Shown piece after piece: positions 50,180 through 59,735 of a stretch of DNA of 64,000 nucleotides; the first letter of the stretch is position 1; each line of letters starts with the position of its first letter. The stretch is taken from positions 51,940 through 115,939 of the forward strand of contig NZ_BMMH01000016.1 of the NCBI RefSeq assembly GCF_014645735.1, in the 5' to 3' direction. The notes beneath the pieces were generated by a model. That model saw only the letters and a list, made by a program, of their open reading frames with translations. It ran no database searches and had not been told where the DNA came from. A program made the translations under genes and the position numbers. The DNA is from Nocardia jinanensis. Its GTDB lineage: Bacteria; Actinomycetota; Actinomycetes; Mycobacteriales; Mycobacteriaceae.

Positions 50180-52045
50180 GTGCCAGCCAGCTTCGCCGAT
50201 ACGACGTTCACCGATCCGTCGCGGATCCGGAACTTCTGCATCATCGCGCATATCGATCACGGCAAGTCGACGCTGGCCGACCGGATGCTGCAGCTCACCG
50301 GTGTCGTGGAGGAACGGCAGATGCGTGCGCAGTATCTGGACCGGATGGATATCGAGCGGGAACGCGGTATCACCATCAAGGCCCAGAATGTGCGGCTGCC
50401 CTGGGTCCCGCGATCCGGTGCGCACGAGGGCGAGGATTTCGTCCTGCATCTGATCGATACGCCCGGCCACGTGGACTTCACTTATGAGGTGTCGCGCGCG
50501 CTGGAGGCCTGTGAGGGTGCCGTCCTGCTGGTGGATGCCGCGCAGGGCATCGAGGCGCAGACGCTGGCGAATCTGTATCTGGCGCTGGACAAGGATCTGG
50601 AAGTCATCCCGGTCCTGAACAAGATCGACCTGCCCGCCGCCGATCCCGAGCGTTACGCGGCCGAGCTCGCCCATATCGTCGGCTGCGAGCCGGAGGATGT
50701 GCTGCGCGTGTCCGGGAAGACCGGGGTGGGCGTGACCGAACTGCTGGATCGGGTGATCGAGCGGGTTCCGGCGCCGGTGGGTGACGCGGATGCCCCCGCA
50801 CGGGCGATGATCTTCGATTCGGTCTACGACACCTACCGCGGCGTGGTCACCTACGTCCGTGTGGTGGACGGCAAGCTGACACCGCGCGAGAAGATCAAGA
50901 TGATGTCCACCGGTGCGACCCACGAGTTGCTCGAGATCGGAATCGTCTCACCGGAGCCCAAGCCGACCCAGGGACTCGGGGTCGGGGAGGTCGGTTATCT
51001 GATCACCGGTGTGAAGGATGTCCGGCAGTCGAAGGTCGGCGATACCGTGACCGCCGCCCGCAACGGCGCGACCGAACCGCTCACCGGCTACCGCGAACCG
51101 CGTCCCATGGTCTACTCGGGGCTGTATCCGGTGGACGGGTCGGACTACCCGGACCTGCGGGACGCGCTGGACAAACTCCAGCTCAACGATGCCGCCCTCA
51201 CCTACGATCCGGAGACCTCGGTGGCGCTCGGGTTCGGCTTCCGCTGCGGGTTCCTGGGTCTGCTGCATATGGAGATCACGCGCGAACGCCTGCAGCGCGA
51301 ATTCGGTCTCGACCTCATCTCCACCGCGCCGAACGTGGTCTACCGGGTGGTGATGGAAGACGGTGCGGAACATATCGTGACGAATCCGTCGTTCTGGCCG
51401 GAAGGCAAGGTGCGCGATGTCTTCGAGCCGGTCGTCAAGGTCACGATCATCGCGCCGAGCGAATTCATCGGTGCCATCATGGAACTGTGCCAGTCGAGGC
51501 GCGGCGATCTCGGTGGGATGGACTATCTGTCGGAGACCCGGGTCGAACTGCGTTACACGCTGCCGTTGGCCGAGATCATCTTCGACTTCTTCGATTCGCT
51601 GAAATCGCGCACCCGCGGCTATGCCTCGCTGGACTACGAGGAAGCCGGCGAACAGGAATCGCAGCTGGTCAAGGTGGATATCCTGCTGCAGGGTGAGGCG
51701 GTCGACGCGTTCAGCGCCATTGTGCACCGCGATGCCGCCCAGGCCTACGGGCACAAGATGACCACCAAACTGCGGGAACTGATCCCGCGCCAGCAGTTCG
51801 AGGTGCCGATCCAGGCCGCCATCGGCTCGAAGATCATCGCCCGCGAGAACATTCGCGCCATCCGCAAGGATGTGCTGGCGAAATGCTACGGCGGTGACAT
51901 CAGCCGTAAGCGCAAGCTGCTGGAGAAGCAGAAGGAAGGCAAGAAGCGGATGAAGACGATCGGCCGGGTCGAGGTCCCGCAGGAAGCCTTCGTCGCGGCG
52001 CTGTCGTCGGACGCTCAGTCCGATAAGCCGAAGGACAAGAAGTAG
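50180..52045 (+). CDS. lepA: Elongation factor 4 (LepA)
   Basis: This 621-aa translational GTPase back-translocates or remodels stalled ribosomes. G1 is AHIDHGKSTLADR, switch RGITIK, G3 DTPGHVDF and G4 NKIDLPAA. The EF-G-like domains II, III and V follow (FGFRCGFLGLLHMEI). The LepA-specific C-terminal domain contains GSKIIARENIRAIRKDVLAKCYGGDISRKRKLLEKQKEGKKRMK. GTG 50180 has GAGGAG. Divergent from the PemK-like gene. Confidence 0.97.
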   Translation: MPASFADTTFTDPSRIRNFCIIAHIDHGKSTLADRMLQLTGVVEERQMRAQYLDRMDIERERGITIKAQNVRLPWVPRSGAHEGEDFVLHLIDTPGHVDFTYEVSRALEACEGAVLLVDAAQGIEAQTLANLYLALDKDLEVIPVLNKIDLPAADPERYAAELAHIVGCEPEDVLRVSGKTGVGVTELLDRVIERVPAPVGDADAPARAMIFDSVYDTYRGVVTYVRVVDGKLTPREKIKMMSTGATHELLEIGIVSPEPKPTQGLGVGEVGYLITGVKDVRQSKVGDTVTAARNGATEPLTGYREPRPMVYSGLYPVDGSDYPDLRDALDKLQLNDAALTYDPETSVALGFGFRCGFLGLLHMEITRERLQREFGLDLISTAPNVVYRVVMEDGAEHIVTNPSFWPEGKVRDVFEPVVKVTIIAPSEFIGAIMELCQSRRGDLGGMDYLSETRVELRYTLPLAEIIFDFFDSLKSRTRGYASLDYEEAGEQESQLVKVDILLQGEAVDAFSAIVHRDAAQAYGHKMTTKLRELIPRQQFEVPIQAAIGSKIIARENIRAIRKDVLAKCYGGDISRKRKLLEKQKEGKKRMKTIGRVEVPQEAFVAALSSDAQSDKPKDKK

Positions 52046-52140
52046 GGTCCGCCCGGCCCACTCTCGGGAATATCGCTGTGCGATAGCCGGATCTGTCGCC
52101 GCCGCCCACCCGGCCTGCGAAATCTGCTGATAACGAAAAT

Positions 52141-52169
52141 GTGACAGCCGCAGATGTCGACAATAGGCT
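52141..52169 (+). promoter_or_regulatory. Possible promoter of the ini-like pair
   Basis: GTGACA (52141-52146), 17 bp, then TAGGCT (52164-52169) resembles a mycobacterial-type housekeeping promoter 63 bp upstream of the IniB-like start. The surrounding AT-rich sequence supports it. Visual match only. Confidence 0.4.
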
Positions 52170-52232
52170 GATAGCGGATCCACGCCTGCCGCCCCGGCGT
52201 GGTTGCTGTTGAACGCGAGAGTGGAGTATGGA

Positions 52233-54632
52233 ATGGCGCGTGATCTGCCGTTCGACGGCGAGGAACAGGCCACCGAACGCGGTGGTGACACCGCCTATCG
52301 CATTGCCAGCGCCACGTCGCGAGTCGCTCGCGGTGGCGCCTATGTGACCGGCGGCGCGCTCATCGCGAACAACGGTGGCGGGGTCCCGGCACCGCCCAGC
52401 GAACTGGACAGCCGCAACGCGGGCTGGGCGCGCAACGCCGATCCCGATCCCGATGTACCCAGCCCGGTGATCACCTTCCCGGATCCGGATCCCGTGCAGA
52501 CCGATTCGCCGGGGTCCGGCGGCGACGCGAGCACGACGATGCCGCTCCCGCACGGCCCGACACTCGATATCCAGGTCGGCCGCCCCGGCGATTTCGATCT
52601 CGACGACTACTACCCGGGCGTCCATGTGGAGGACATACCGGGGCTGGCGCTGGAACCGGGCCCCTCGGAGGGTGGCGCGCCCGGTGCCGGGTTCATGCCG
52701 GGGACCGGGGTGCCCGACGCCGTGGTTCCGGGTGTGCCCGATTTCGGTGCGCCGGATCCGGGCGTACCGCCGAACGGCTTCCCGGGTCTCGACGGGATTC
52801 CCGGTCTGGGGGACGGTTTTCCACTACCGGGCAACGAAGGTCTCGGTGCCCCGGGCGAATTCGAGCTGCCGTCGCCGGGCGATGCCTTCCAGACCGATAT
52901 CTTCGATCTGCCCCGGTTCGACCTGAGCCCGGATTCCGCGGTGCAATCGGTGGCACGCGACCCCGCCGACGCGGACTACGGTTTCGACCTGGCCGACCTC
53001 CTCGCGCGGCCGGGCGGTGGTGCGGATTCCGGGTGGTTCGAGGGAGCTCCCGACGGTGGTGTCAGCGGTGAGTTCCTCATCGACTACGGGGCCGACGGTG
53101 GCATCGTCTTCGCCGACGGGTTCGGCCACGCGGTGGCGGTCGATTCGCAACTGGGTCTCGATATCTCGGCGGGGGCGGACGGCTTCTGGATGGCCAGCGA
53201 CTGGGATCTCGATATCACCGTCGGCGACGGCAGCCTGCTCGACGATCGGCTCGATCAGTATCTGGACTGGGCCCAGTCCGGCACCGCAGCCTCCGAATCG
53301 TGGCAGTCCGCCGGGCGCGGTCCGCTGGATTCCGCTTCGCGGGCGGACGCGGCCGCGGCCGCGGGCAAAGAGGCCGCCTCTTCCGGGGCCGAGCAGGGAG
53401 TGTCGGCCGGTGCGGATGCGGCCGGGACGGTTGCCGCAGTGTCGTCCGGCGCCGGTACGGCCTCGGGTGCCGCGGCGTCGAACGGTGTCGTGGGGCCCGC
53501 CGCGGTGGCGCCGGCCGCGCCCGGTCCGATACCGGCTCCGGCTCCCATGACCTCCAGCCCGATCGCCCCGACGCCGATGGCCGCCGCGCCGATCGCCCCG
53601 GCGCCGATGGCGCCCGCGCCCGTCCCGCCGCCGGTGGTTGTCCCGGCCGTCGTCGCGCCGGCGGTGCAGCCGGTCGCGGCGACCCCGCTGCAGACCACGG
53701 TGCAGCCCGACGCGGCGACCACCCCGATGGCACATGTCTTCCATCCACCGGCGGGCCAGTCGCCGCTCACCGCGCCGCCCGCGCAGGTGCCGGATCTGTT
53801 CCAGCGGCCCCCGGAGTCGCCCGCACGCGATCCGCAACCGCCGGCCGTGCCGGTGCTGCCCGATTCGTCGACGGCCGTGGTGCCCACCACGACCGCACCG
53901 GCGACGACGGGAGGCCCCACCTCCACCACCGACACCACGACCACCGGACCGGACGGCAGCACCATCACGTCCGTTGACGGCAGTACGACGATCGACGGCA
54001 GCACCACTACTTCGATCGGCGGGAGCACCTCGACGTCTCCGGACGGTTCGACCACCGCTCCGGAGACCACCACCGGTACCGGCGGTTCGTCGACCGGGAC
54101 CACGCCGGAAACCACCACCTCCGGTGGCGAATCCTCCGCCACCACCGGCGGATCGAGCGGCGCCACCACCACGAGCCCGGACGCCACCGGCGAGACCGGG
54201 ACCGGTGGCACCACCACCGACCCCATCGGCGGAACCAGTTCCAACGGCCCGGCCACCGGTGGCCAGACGCCCGACGGCACGCCGTCCACGGTGGAGATAC
54301 CCACCCAGCAGGCGCCCACCGTGGATCAGCCGCCGGCTTCGGTGCCCACCGTGAGTGTGCCCACCCAGCAGCCGGTCGTGCCGGATGTCCCGGCGCCGCA
54401 TCCGTTGCCGACGCAGCTTCCGGTGGTACCGCAGGTGAAACCGGTCGCTGATCACGGTTCGCCGGTTCCGTACGATGTGCACGGGGTGGCCGCCACGCTG
54501 TACACCGACCATTCGGTGCTCGGCTCGACGGACAGTGGCCTGACCGGTGATCTCTCGGCCGGGCTCCTGCCGCATACAGTGGCTGTGACCGAGAATCCGA
54601 TTGCCGATCACGGCCATTGGGTATTTATGTGA
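52233..54632 (+). CDS. Large Pro/Thr/Gly-rich IniB-like protein
   Basis: This 799-aa protein has almost no conventional domain. A ~60-residue Ala/Gly N-terminus is followed by an Asp/Gly/Pro region (~60-240) and a possible beta-rich segment (~250-345: YGADGGIVFADGFGHAVAVDS, LGLDISAGADGFWMASD). Ala/Pro stretches and a Thr/Ser/Gly section rich in GSTT repeats (~560-690) come next, ending in a hydrophobic C-terminus. There is no Sec signal. Its place beside a dynamin-like GTPase suggests an iniB-type partner, as in the isoniazid-inducible locus. ATG 52233 has GTGGAG. Confidence 0.5.
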   Translation: MARDLPFDGEEQATERGGDTAYRIASATSRVARGGAYVTGGALIANNGGGVPAPPSELDSRNAGWARNADPDPDVPSPVITFPDPDPVQTDSPGSGGDASTTMPLPHGPTLDIQVGRPGDFDLDDYYPGVHVEDIPGLALEPGPSEGGAPGAGFMPGTGVPDAVVPGVPDFGAPDPGVPPNGFPGLDGIPGLGDGFPLPGNEGLGAPGEFELPSPGDAFQTDIFDLPRFDLSPDSAVQSVARDPADADYGFDLADLLARPGGGADSGWFEGAPDGGVSGEFLIDYGADGGIVFADGFGHAVAVDSQLGLDISAGADGFWMASDWDLDITVGDGSLLDDRLDQYLDWAQSGTAASESWQSAGRGPLDSASRADAAAAAGKEAASSGAEQGVSAGADAAGTVAAVSSGAGTASGAAASNGVVGPAAVAPAAPGPIPAPAPMTSSPIAPTPMAAAPIAPAPMAPAPVPPPVVVPAVVAPAVQPVAATPLQTTVQPDAATTPMAHVFHPPAGQSPLTAPPAQVPDLFQRPPESPARDPQPPAVPVLPDSSTAVVPTTTAPATTGGPTSTTDTTTTGPDGSTITSVDGSTTIDGSTTTSIGGSTSTSPDGSTTAPETTTGTGGSSTGTTPETTTSGGESSATTGGSSGATTTSPDATGETGTGGTTTDPIGGTSSNGPATGGQTPDGTPSTVEIPTQQAPTVDQPPASVPTVSVPTQQPVVPDVPAPHPLPTQLPVVPQVKPVADHGSPVPYDVHGVAATLYTDHSVLGSTDSGLTGDLSAGLLPHTVAVTENPIADHGHWVFM

Positions 54633-54638
54633 CGATTC

Positions 54639-54666
54639 ACGGCCGGCGGGGGTTCTGTCCGGCCGT
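54639..54666 (+). other. Hairpin between the IniB-like and dynamin-like genes
   Basis: ACGGCCGG (54639-54646) and CCGGCCGT (54659-54666) form a perfect 8-bp stem with a 12-nt loop in the 76-bp gap. It could attenuate read-through between the two genes. Confidence 0.5.
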
Positions 54667-54708
54667 ACGGGGGTCGATTCGACCGAGCGCGGTCGATGAC
54701 GTGATGTT

Positions 54709-56538
54709 GTGACCGAGAGTGAGGAGCAGGGCTTGTCTGCCGTAGCCGGACCGCGAGCCGCCACGGTGAAGAATCCGGATGTGATGGCCCCCCTCATCCA
54801 GATCATCGACGAGTTGCGCGATGTATCGCGCACCGCGAGCCGTAACGATCTACGTGGCCGCCTCGGAATGGTGCGTGCCAGGGTGGCCGATACCCGGGTG
54901 CGGCTGGTGGTGGTCGGACCGCCCAAGAGCGGGACGAGCACTTTGGTCAACACCATGGCGGGGGCGCCGATCAGTGCCACCGACAGTGCGATCAGCGTTC
55001 CCGCGATCGTGGAGTACGGTCCCGAACCCACGGCCACCCTGATCCGCCGTGAAGGCGGCGGGCGGATCCGGCGGCAGCTCGTGGACCCGCTCGACCCCGG
55101 TCCGGCGCTCATGGCCAAAGGTGTGATCCGGGCCGACTTCACCCAGCCCAGCCCGCTGCTGGCCGAGGGAATCGTGCTGATGGACGCTCCCGGTGCGGCC
55201 CTGCAGGACCGCAGCACCTGGTCGATGATCGCCGCCGCCGACGCCGTCCTCTACGTGACCGATGCCGATACCGAGTACAGCCGGGAGCAGATCGCGCATC
55301 TGCGCCGCGTCGGGCAGGTCTGTCCCACCGTGATCTGCGTGCTCAACAAGATCGACCGCAATGCGCACTGGACCCATGTACAGGAACGCAATCGGGAACT
55401 GCTCGACGACGCCGGACTGGCTTTCGCGGTGGCGCCGGTCTCGGCCGCGATCCATCAGGAGGCGCAGCAGTCGGGTAACCAGCAGCGGGCGATCGAATCC
55501 GGGCTCCCGCAGCTGGTGGAGCATCTGCGCGAATACGTCGTCGCGCAAGCCGACGCGACGGCCGTGAAGTCCGCGGTGCGCGATATCCAGCTGGTCGGCG
55601 ATCATCTCGGTGTCACCCTGCGCACCGAGGCCGACGCGCTGCGCGATCCGCGCCGCCGGGCCCATGTCACCCAGCAGCTGGCCACCGCCCGGGATCAGGC
55701 GGATCAGCTGCGGCAGCGCACCGCCACCTGGCAGATCACTCTCGCCGACGGCAGCGCCGAGCTGATGGCCGATATCGAGCACGATCTCCGGCACCGTTTG
55801 CGCACTCTGGTGCGCGACGCGGAAGCGGAGATCATGCGCACCGATCCTCAGCGGCGCTGGCCGGAGTTCGGCGCGGAATGGGAGGCGCGCAGCGTCGAGG
55901 CCATCGCGGAGAACTTCGAGCTCGCGAACTACCGTGCCGAGGAATTGGCCGACCAGGTGTCGGCGCGCTTCCCCGCCGATCACCGCACCCCGGACCTACC
56001 CGATATCCGTCCTGCGTACCCGTCCGAATTGCTCGAAGACGTGGCGCCGCTGGAGTCGTTGCAGACCACGCGGGCGGGTGCGCTGGACCAGTTCCTGTCC
56101 GCGCTGCGTGGTTCCTACGGCGGCATCCTCATGGTCGGTATGGCCACCAGTCTGCTCGATATGCCCCTGGTGAACTGGTATTCGATCGGCGCGGGCCTGC
56201 TACTGGGCATCCATGTCCTGTGGGAGGACCGCCGGGGCCGCAAACTGCGGCGCCAGGCCGAAGCCAAGGCGGCCCTGGCCCGTTGGATGGAGGATGTCAT
56301 CTTCCAGGTCGGCAAGGAATCCCGGACTCGTCTGCGCGAGGTGCAGCGGGTGCTCCGGGATCACTTCACCGATATCGCCACCGACGCGCTGCGTGCCGCG
56401 GACGAAGCCCTCCGGGTCGCTGAGGAAGCAGGTGCCCAATACGGTGACCGTGGCGCGGAGCGGCTCGCCCGGCTGGACAGTGATATGGGTAAGCTCCGCG
56501 ATCTTCGACAGCAGGCCGGCAGTATCGTCGCCGCTTGA
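54709..56538 (+). CDS. Dynamin-like GTPase, IniA/IniC type
   Basis: This 609-aa protein has a G domain (~60-290). G1 reads GPPKSGTST (residues ~69-77), G3 is DAPG and G4 is NKID. It is followed by long helical stalk regions and a hydrophobic segment near 465-505 (ILMVGMATSLLDMPLVNWYSIGAGLLLGIHVLW), then a C-terminal coiled-coil-like helix. This fits bacterial dynamin-like membrane-remodelling proteins such as IniA. The usual Lys of GxxxxGKS is replaced by Thr. GTG start without strong Shine-Dalgarno. Linked to the IniB-like gene. Confidence 0.7.
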   Translation: MTESEEQGLSAVAGPRAATVKNPDVMAPLIQIIDELRDVSRTASRNDLRGRLGMVRARVADTRVRLVVVGPPKSGTSTLVNTMAGAPISATDSAISVPAIVEYGPEPTATLIRREGGGRIRRQLVDPLDPGPALMAKGVIRADFTQPSPLLAEGIVLMDAPGAALQDRSTWSMIAAADAVLYVTDADTEYSREQIAHLRRVGQVCPTVICVLNKIDRNAHWTHVQERNRELLDDAGLAFAVAPVSAAIHQEAQQSGNQQRAIESGLPQLVEHLREYVVAQADATAVKSAVRDIQLVGDHLGVTLRTEADALRDPRRRAHVTQQLATARDQADQLRQRTATWQITLADGSAELMADIEHDLRHRLRTLVRDAEAEIMRTDPQRRWPEFGAEWEARSVEAIAENFELANYRAEELADQVSARFPADHRTPDLPDIRPAYPSELLEDVAPLESLQTTRAGALDQFLSALRGSYGGILMVGMATSLLDMPLVNWYSIGAGLLLGIHVLWEDRRGRKLRRQAEAKAALARWMEDVIFQVGKESRTRLREVQRVLRDHFTDIATDALRAADEALRVAEEAGAQYGDRGAERLARLDSDMGKLRDLRQQAGSIVAA

Positions 56539-56591
56539 TACCGCGGCCGCGCCCGATCCGCGCGGCCGGATGCGGCCCGGCCGCGGAACGC

Positions 56592-58628
56592 CTAGCGCCG
56601 GGGGCGGCTGCGCCAGGGGGTGCCGGTGGTCCGGCCGTGTGCCGGGCGGAACGTTCCGGCGGGTTGCGAGCCCTCGGCCCGGATCAGGTGTGTGACGGCG
56701 TTGATCAGCGCGAGGTGGGTGAACGCCTGGGGAAAATTGCCCAGGTGCCGGCCGGTGTAGGGGTCGATCTCCTCGGCGTACAGCTTGAGCGGACTGGCGT
56801 GGTTGAGCAGCCGCTCGCACAGTCTGCGGGCCCGGGTGATCTCGCCGATCTCCACCAGCGCCGATACCAGCCAGAACGAACAGATGGTGAAAGTGCCCTC
56901 GGCGCCGGACTGGCCGTCGTCGGTGGTTTCGGTCCGGTAGCGCAGCACCAGCCCGTTCACGGTGAGTTCGTCGGCGATTGCGAGCACGGTGGCGCGCACC
57001 CGTGCGTCGTCGGGCGGCAGGAACCGGGTCAGTACCACCAGCAGCAGCGAGGCGTCGAGGGTCGTGCCGCCGTAGATCTGGGTGAAACGCCCGCGCTCGT
57101 CCACGCCGTGTGTCAGCACATCGGCGCGGATCTCGTCGGCGATCAGGTGCCATTCCTCAGCGATATGGGCCTGCCCGTGTAGTTCGGCGATCTTCGCGCC
57201 GCGGTCCAGCGCCACCCAGCACATCACTTTCGACGAGGTGAAATGCTGTGGTTCGCCGCGCACCTCCCAGAGGCTGCGGTCGGGCCGGCGCCAGTTGTCG
57301 ATGGCGGCGTCCACCTGGCGTTTCAGCATCGGCCACAGGGTTTCCGGTACGTGCTGACGTGATTTCACGTGCAGGTAGACCGCGTCGAGCATGGTGCCCC
57401 AGATATCGTGCTGTTCCTGGTTGTAGGCGCCGTTGCCGATCCGGACCGGGTGTGCGTTGCCGTAACCGGACAGGTGGTCGAGCGTGCTCTCGGTGATACC
57501 TCGTTCCCCGCCGATTCCGTACAGCACCTGCAGGGGTACCGGCTCGCCGTCGGGGTCGGTCGTGGCGTCGTGCAGGAAGGCGAAGAAATCGTCGGCTTCG
57601 CGATCGAGCCCCAGCGTGTAGAGACCCCACAGCGCGAAACTGGCATCGCGCACCCAGGAGTAGCGGTAGTCCCAGTTGCGTTCACCGCCGGGTGCTTCCG
57701 GCAGGGAGGTCGTGGCGGCCGCCATCAACGCGCCGGTGGGGGCGTAGGTGAGGCCTTTCAGGGTGAGGGCGCTGCGTTGCAGGTAGCGGCGCCAGGGGTG
57801 GTCCGGGAAAGCGCCGAGGGTGATCCACTGGCGCCAGCATTCGACGGTGGTCCACATCTTCTCGGCGGCCTCGTCGAAGGTTTGTGGCGCGGGCAGTTCC
57901 GACCAGGTGAGAGCGACGTAGGCGCAGTCGCCCTCGCGCATCCGGGTGCGCGCCCGGGCCTCCCGCCCTTCCAGGCCGAGGCGCAGATCGGTGGTGAGGG
58001 TGAGGGTGGGTCCGGCCGTCGGGTCGGCGGCGCAGACCGCGGAGGCCTCCTCGTACACCTTGCCGGTGTACTCCCAGGTGGCCATGGCCCGGTGGTAGTC
58101 GAACGACGGCTCACAACTGAGCTCGAGTTCGACGGTGCCGCTCACACATTTGACCGTGCGCAGCAGCATATGCGCGGCATCCCAGTCGGTCGGGGTGCGC
58201 CGGTGCGTGCGGCTGCGCTGATCGGTGCTGTGCCAAGGCCCGAGCACGAGCGCGTCCCGGATGATCAGCCAGCCCGTTTCGGTCTGCCAGGTGGTCTCCA
58301 GGATCATCCCGCCGGGCAGATAGCGGCGCGCGGCGGGCACCGAGCGTCCGTAGGGGCCGAGCCGGAAATGGCCGGCGCTGCGATCCAGGACGGCACCGAA
58401 CACACTCGGTGAATCCGGGCGCGGTACGCACATCCACTCCACCGAGCCATTGCTGGCGATCAGGCAGGTGGTCTCGCAATCGGACAGGAAGGCGTAGTCG
58501 TCGATCACCGGGAAGTTGTTCCCGGGCGGCGGGGCCGCCGGGTAGCTGCCCGGTTTGCCTGCGGGGGGCGCGTGCTCGGGACTCGGCATACCCCATGATG
58601 GGTCCCCGGGACCCGAGCCGTCCACCAC
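56592..58628 (-). CDS. Glycoside hydrolase family 15 (glucoamylase/trehalase type)
   Basis: This 678-aa protein carries an N-terminal super-sandwich (DYAFLSDCETTCLIASNGSVEWMCVPRPDSPSVFGAVLD) and an (alpha/alpha)6 barrel. Catalytic-region motifs are GGERNWDYRYSWVRDASFAL, GYGNAHPVRIGNGAYNQEQHDIWG and FTICSFWLVSALVEIG. In mycobacteria the syntenic homologue upstream of subI is a trehalase. GTG 58628, 4 nt after the methyltransferase stop, was chosen; ATG 58589 is possible. Cytoplasmic, no signal. Confidence 0.88.
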   Translation of the reverse strand: MVDGSGPGDPSWGMPSPEHAPPAGKPGSYPAAPPPGNNFPVIDDYAFLSDCETTCLIASNGSVEWMCVPRPDSPSVFGAVLDRSAGHFRLGPYGRSVPAARRYLPGGMILETTWQTETGWLIIRDALVLGPWHSTDQRSRTHRRTPTDWDAAHMLLRTVKCVSGTVELELSCEPSFDYHRAMATWEYTGKVYEEASAVCAADPTAGPTLTLTTDLRLGLEGREARARTRMREGDCAYVALTWSELPAPQTFDEAAEKMWTTVECWRQWITLGAFPDHPWRRYLQRSALTLKGLTYAPTGALMAAATTSLPEAPGGERNWDYRYSWVRDASFALWGLYTLGLDREADDFFAFLHDATTDPDGEPVPLQVLYGIGGERGITESTLDHLSGYGNAHPVRIGNGAYNQEQHDIWGTMLDAVYLHVKSRQHVPETLWPMLKRQVDAAIDNWRRPDRSLWEVRGEPQHFTSSKVMCWVALDRGAKIAELHGQAHIAEEWHLIADEIRADVLTHGVDERGRFTQIYGGTTLDASLLLVVLTRFLPPDDARVRATVLAIADELTVNGLVLRYRTETTDDGQSGAEGTFTICSFWLVSALVEIGEITRARRLCERLLNHASPLKLYAEEIDPYTGRHLGNFPQAFTHLALINAVTHLIRAEGSQPAGTFRPAHGRTTGTPWRSRPRR

Positions 58629-58632
58629 CGGT

Positions 58633-59295
58633 TCAGTCGGTGCGCCGGATCCTGGCCAGCCAGGCGGCGAGTTCGACCTTCCCGCCCGCGTCGGGGGTGA
58701 GGCCCGCGGACTGTTCGGCGACCACCTCGGTGATCCGCCCGTAGTAGTGGTCCGGCCGTAGCTCTTCGAGCTCCCAGCCGGGCCCGGCGAAGGAGTCGCG
58801 GATCATATCCGCGCCGATACGCGGGCCGAATCCCGCCTCGGTGTCGGAGAGCGCCAGGATGTGCACATGGCCGCCGGGTTCGCAGAGGCGGTGCAGGGTG
58901 CGCACATAGTCGGACCGGGCCGCGGGGTCCTCGACGAACACATGGAACAGCGCGCTGTCGACGATCGTGTCGAAAGTGCCCAGCGGGTTGTCGGCGGACC
59001 GGGCCAGGGCGACCATATCGGCCACCTCGAACCGCGCGTTCGGCACTTTCTTGGCGGCGGCGTTGCGACGGGCATAGGCGACAGCGCTCGGAGCGAGATC
59101 CACGCCGAGCACGTTGTAGCCGAGGGCGGTGAGCGCGATGGTGTGTTCCCCGGCACCGGTACCGGGATCCAGGACGCGGCCGTGGATCCGGCCGGCCCGT
59201 TCCAGTTCGGCGATCGCGGGCTGGGGCTCGCCGATGATCCACGGCGCGGTGTCGTTGTCGTAGGCGGAGTTCCATACCTCTGCTGCCTGTGTCAT
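58633..59295 (-). CDS. Class I SAM-dependent methyltransferase
   Basis: This 220-aa protein has motif I VLDPGTGAGEHTIAL (residues ~47-60), motif II VLGVDLAPSAVAYA and ARFEVADMVAL, and a later DTIVDSALFHVF. The pattern is that of small-molecule thiopurine/halide-type methyltransferases. Substrate unknown. ATG 59295 follows AGGCTGGA. It is transcribed into the GH15 gene with a 4-nt gap, so a two-gene operon is likely. Confidence 0.85.
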   Translation of the reverse strand: MTQAAEVWNSAYDNDTAPWIIGEPQPAIAELERAGRIHGRVLDPGTGAGEHTIALTALGYNVLGVDLAPSAVAYARRNAAAKKVPNARFEVADMVALARSADNPLGTFDTIVDSALFHVFVEDPAARSDYVRTLHRLCEPGGHVHILALSDTEAGFGPRIGADMIRDSFAGPGWELEELRPDHYYGRITEVVAEQSAGLTPDAGGKVELAAWLARIRRTD

Positions 59296-59377
59296 GGGTC
59301 CAGCCTGCAACCTGTAGTCGGGTTGAGGTCAAGCACGGGTCGAGGCGGTTGTGGCGCGGTGTTCTACGCTGGTCGCC

Positions 59378-59587
59378 GTGGAGCGTATTGCCGACTGGTG
59401 GGACGGGTTCGAGATGTGGGTGGCGGGTCTCCCGTTCATCCCGCAGTTCCTCGTGGTCCTGGTGGGCATGGTGCCGATCAGTTTCGCGATCGCCTACCTC
59501 ATCGACCGGGCGCTGCACGTGGCGGGCGCCGCACTGGGGCGCAACGAGACCGACGGTGACCGCGATCCCGGAAACGGGGTGTTCTGA
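59378..59587 (+). CDS. Small membrane protein ahead of subI
   Basis: This 69-aa protein has an amphipathic N-terminus (ERIADWWDGFEMWVAGL) and one hydrophobic segment (PFIPQFLVVLVGMVPISFAIAYLI), ending in a charged tail. In mycobacteria a similar small membrane protein precedes the sulfate transporter. GTG start; its stop overlaps the next ATG as TGATG. It may assist transporter assembly, but that is only from position. Confidence 0.65.
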   Translation: MERIADWWDGFEMWVAGLPFIPQFLVVLVGMVPISFAIAYLIDRALHVAGAALGRNETDGDRDPGNGVF

Positions 59588-59664
59588 TGCCGCGCTCGCG
59601 GGTACAGCTGGCCCTGCTGGCTCTGCTGGTACTGATCGTCGTCGCCTGGCTGTTCACCCGGTGA
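59587..59664 (+). CDS. 25-aa single-helix membrane micro-protein
   Basis: An ATG overlapping the preceding stop (TGATG) opens a 25-codon ORF with a basic start (MPRSRVQ) and a Leu/Val-rich helix ending WLFTR. It is a classic tiny single-span membrane protein by composition. It ends 72 bp before the SubI ATG and overlaps an alternative SubI GTG (59661) as GTGA. Confidence 0.55.
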   Translation: MPRSRVQLALLALLVLIVVAWLFTR

Positions 59665-59735
59665 GCGGTGCGGTTTCGCCCGCCGGTGGTAGGTTCCCGC
59701 GGATTCGGCGCGGGTCCGGTGCGGAAGCGTCGGCC

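Noticed and set aside
52824..55217. A 797-codon minus-strand frame rich in Gly/Arg
   Set aside because: Antisense to the Pro/Thr/Gly-rich IniB-like gene and part of the GTPase gene; no domain features.
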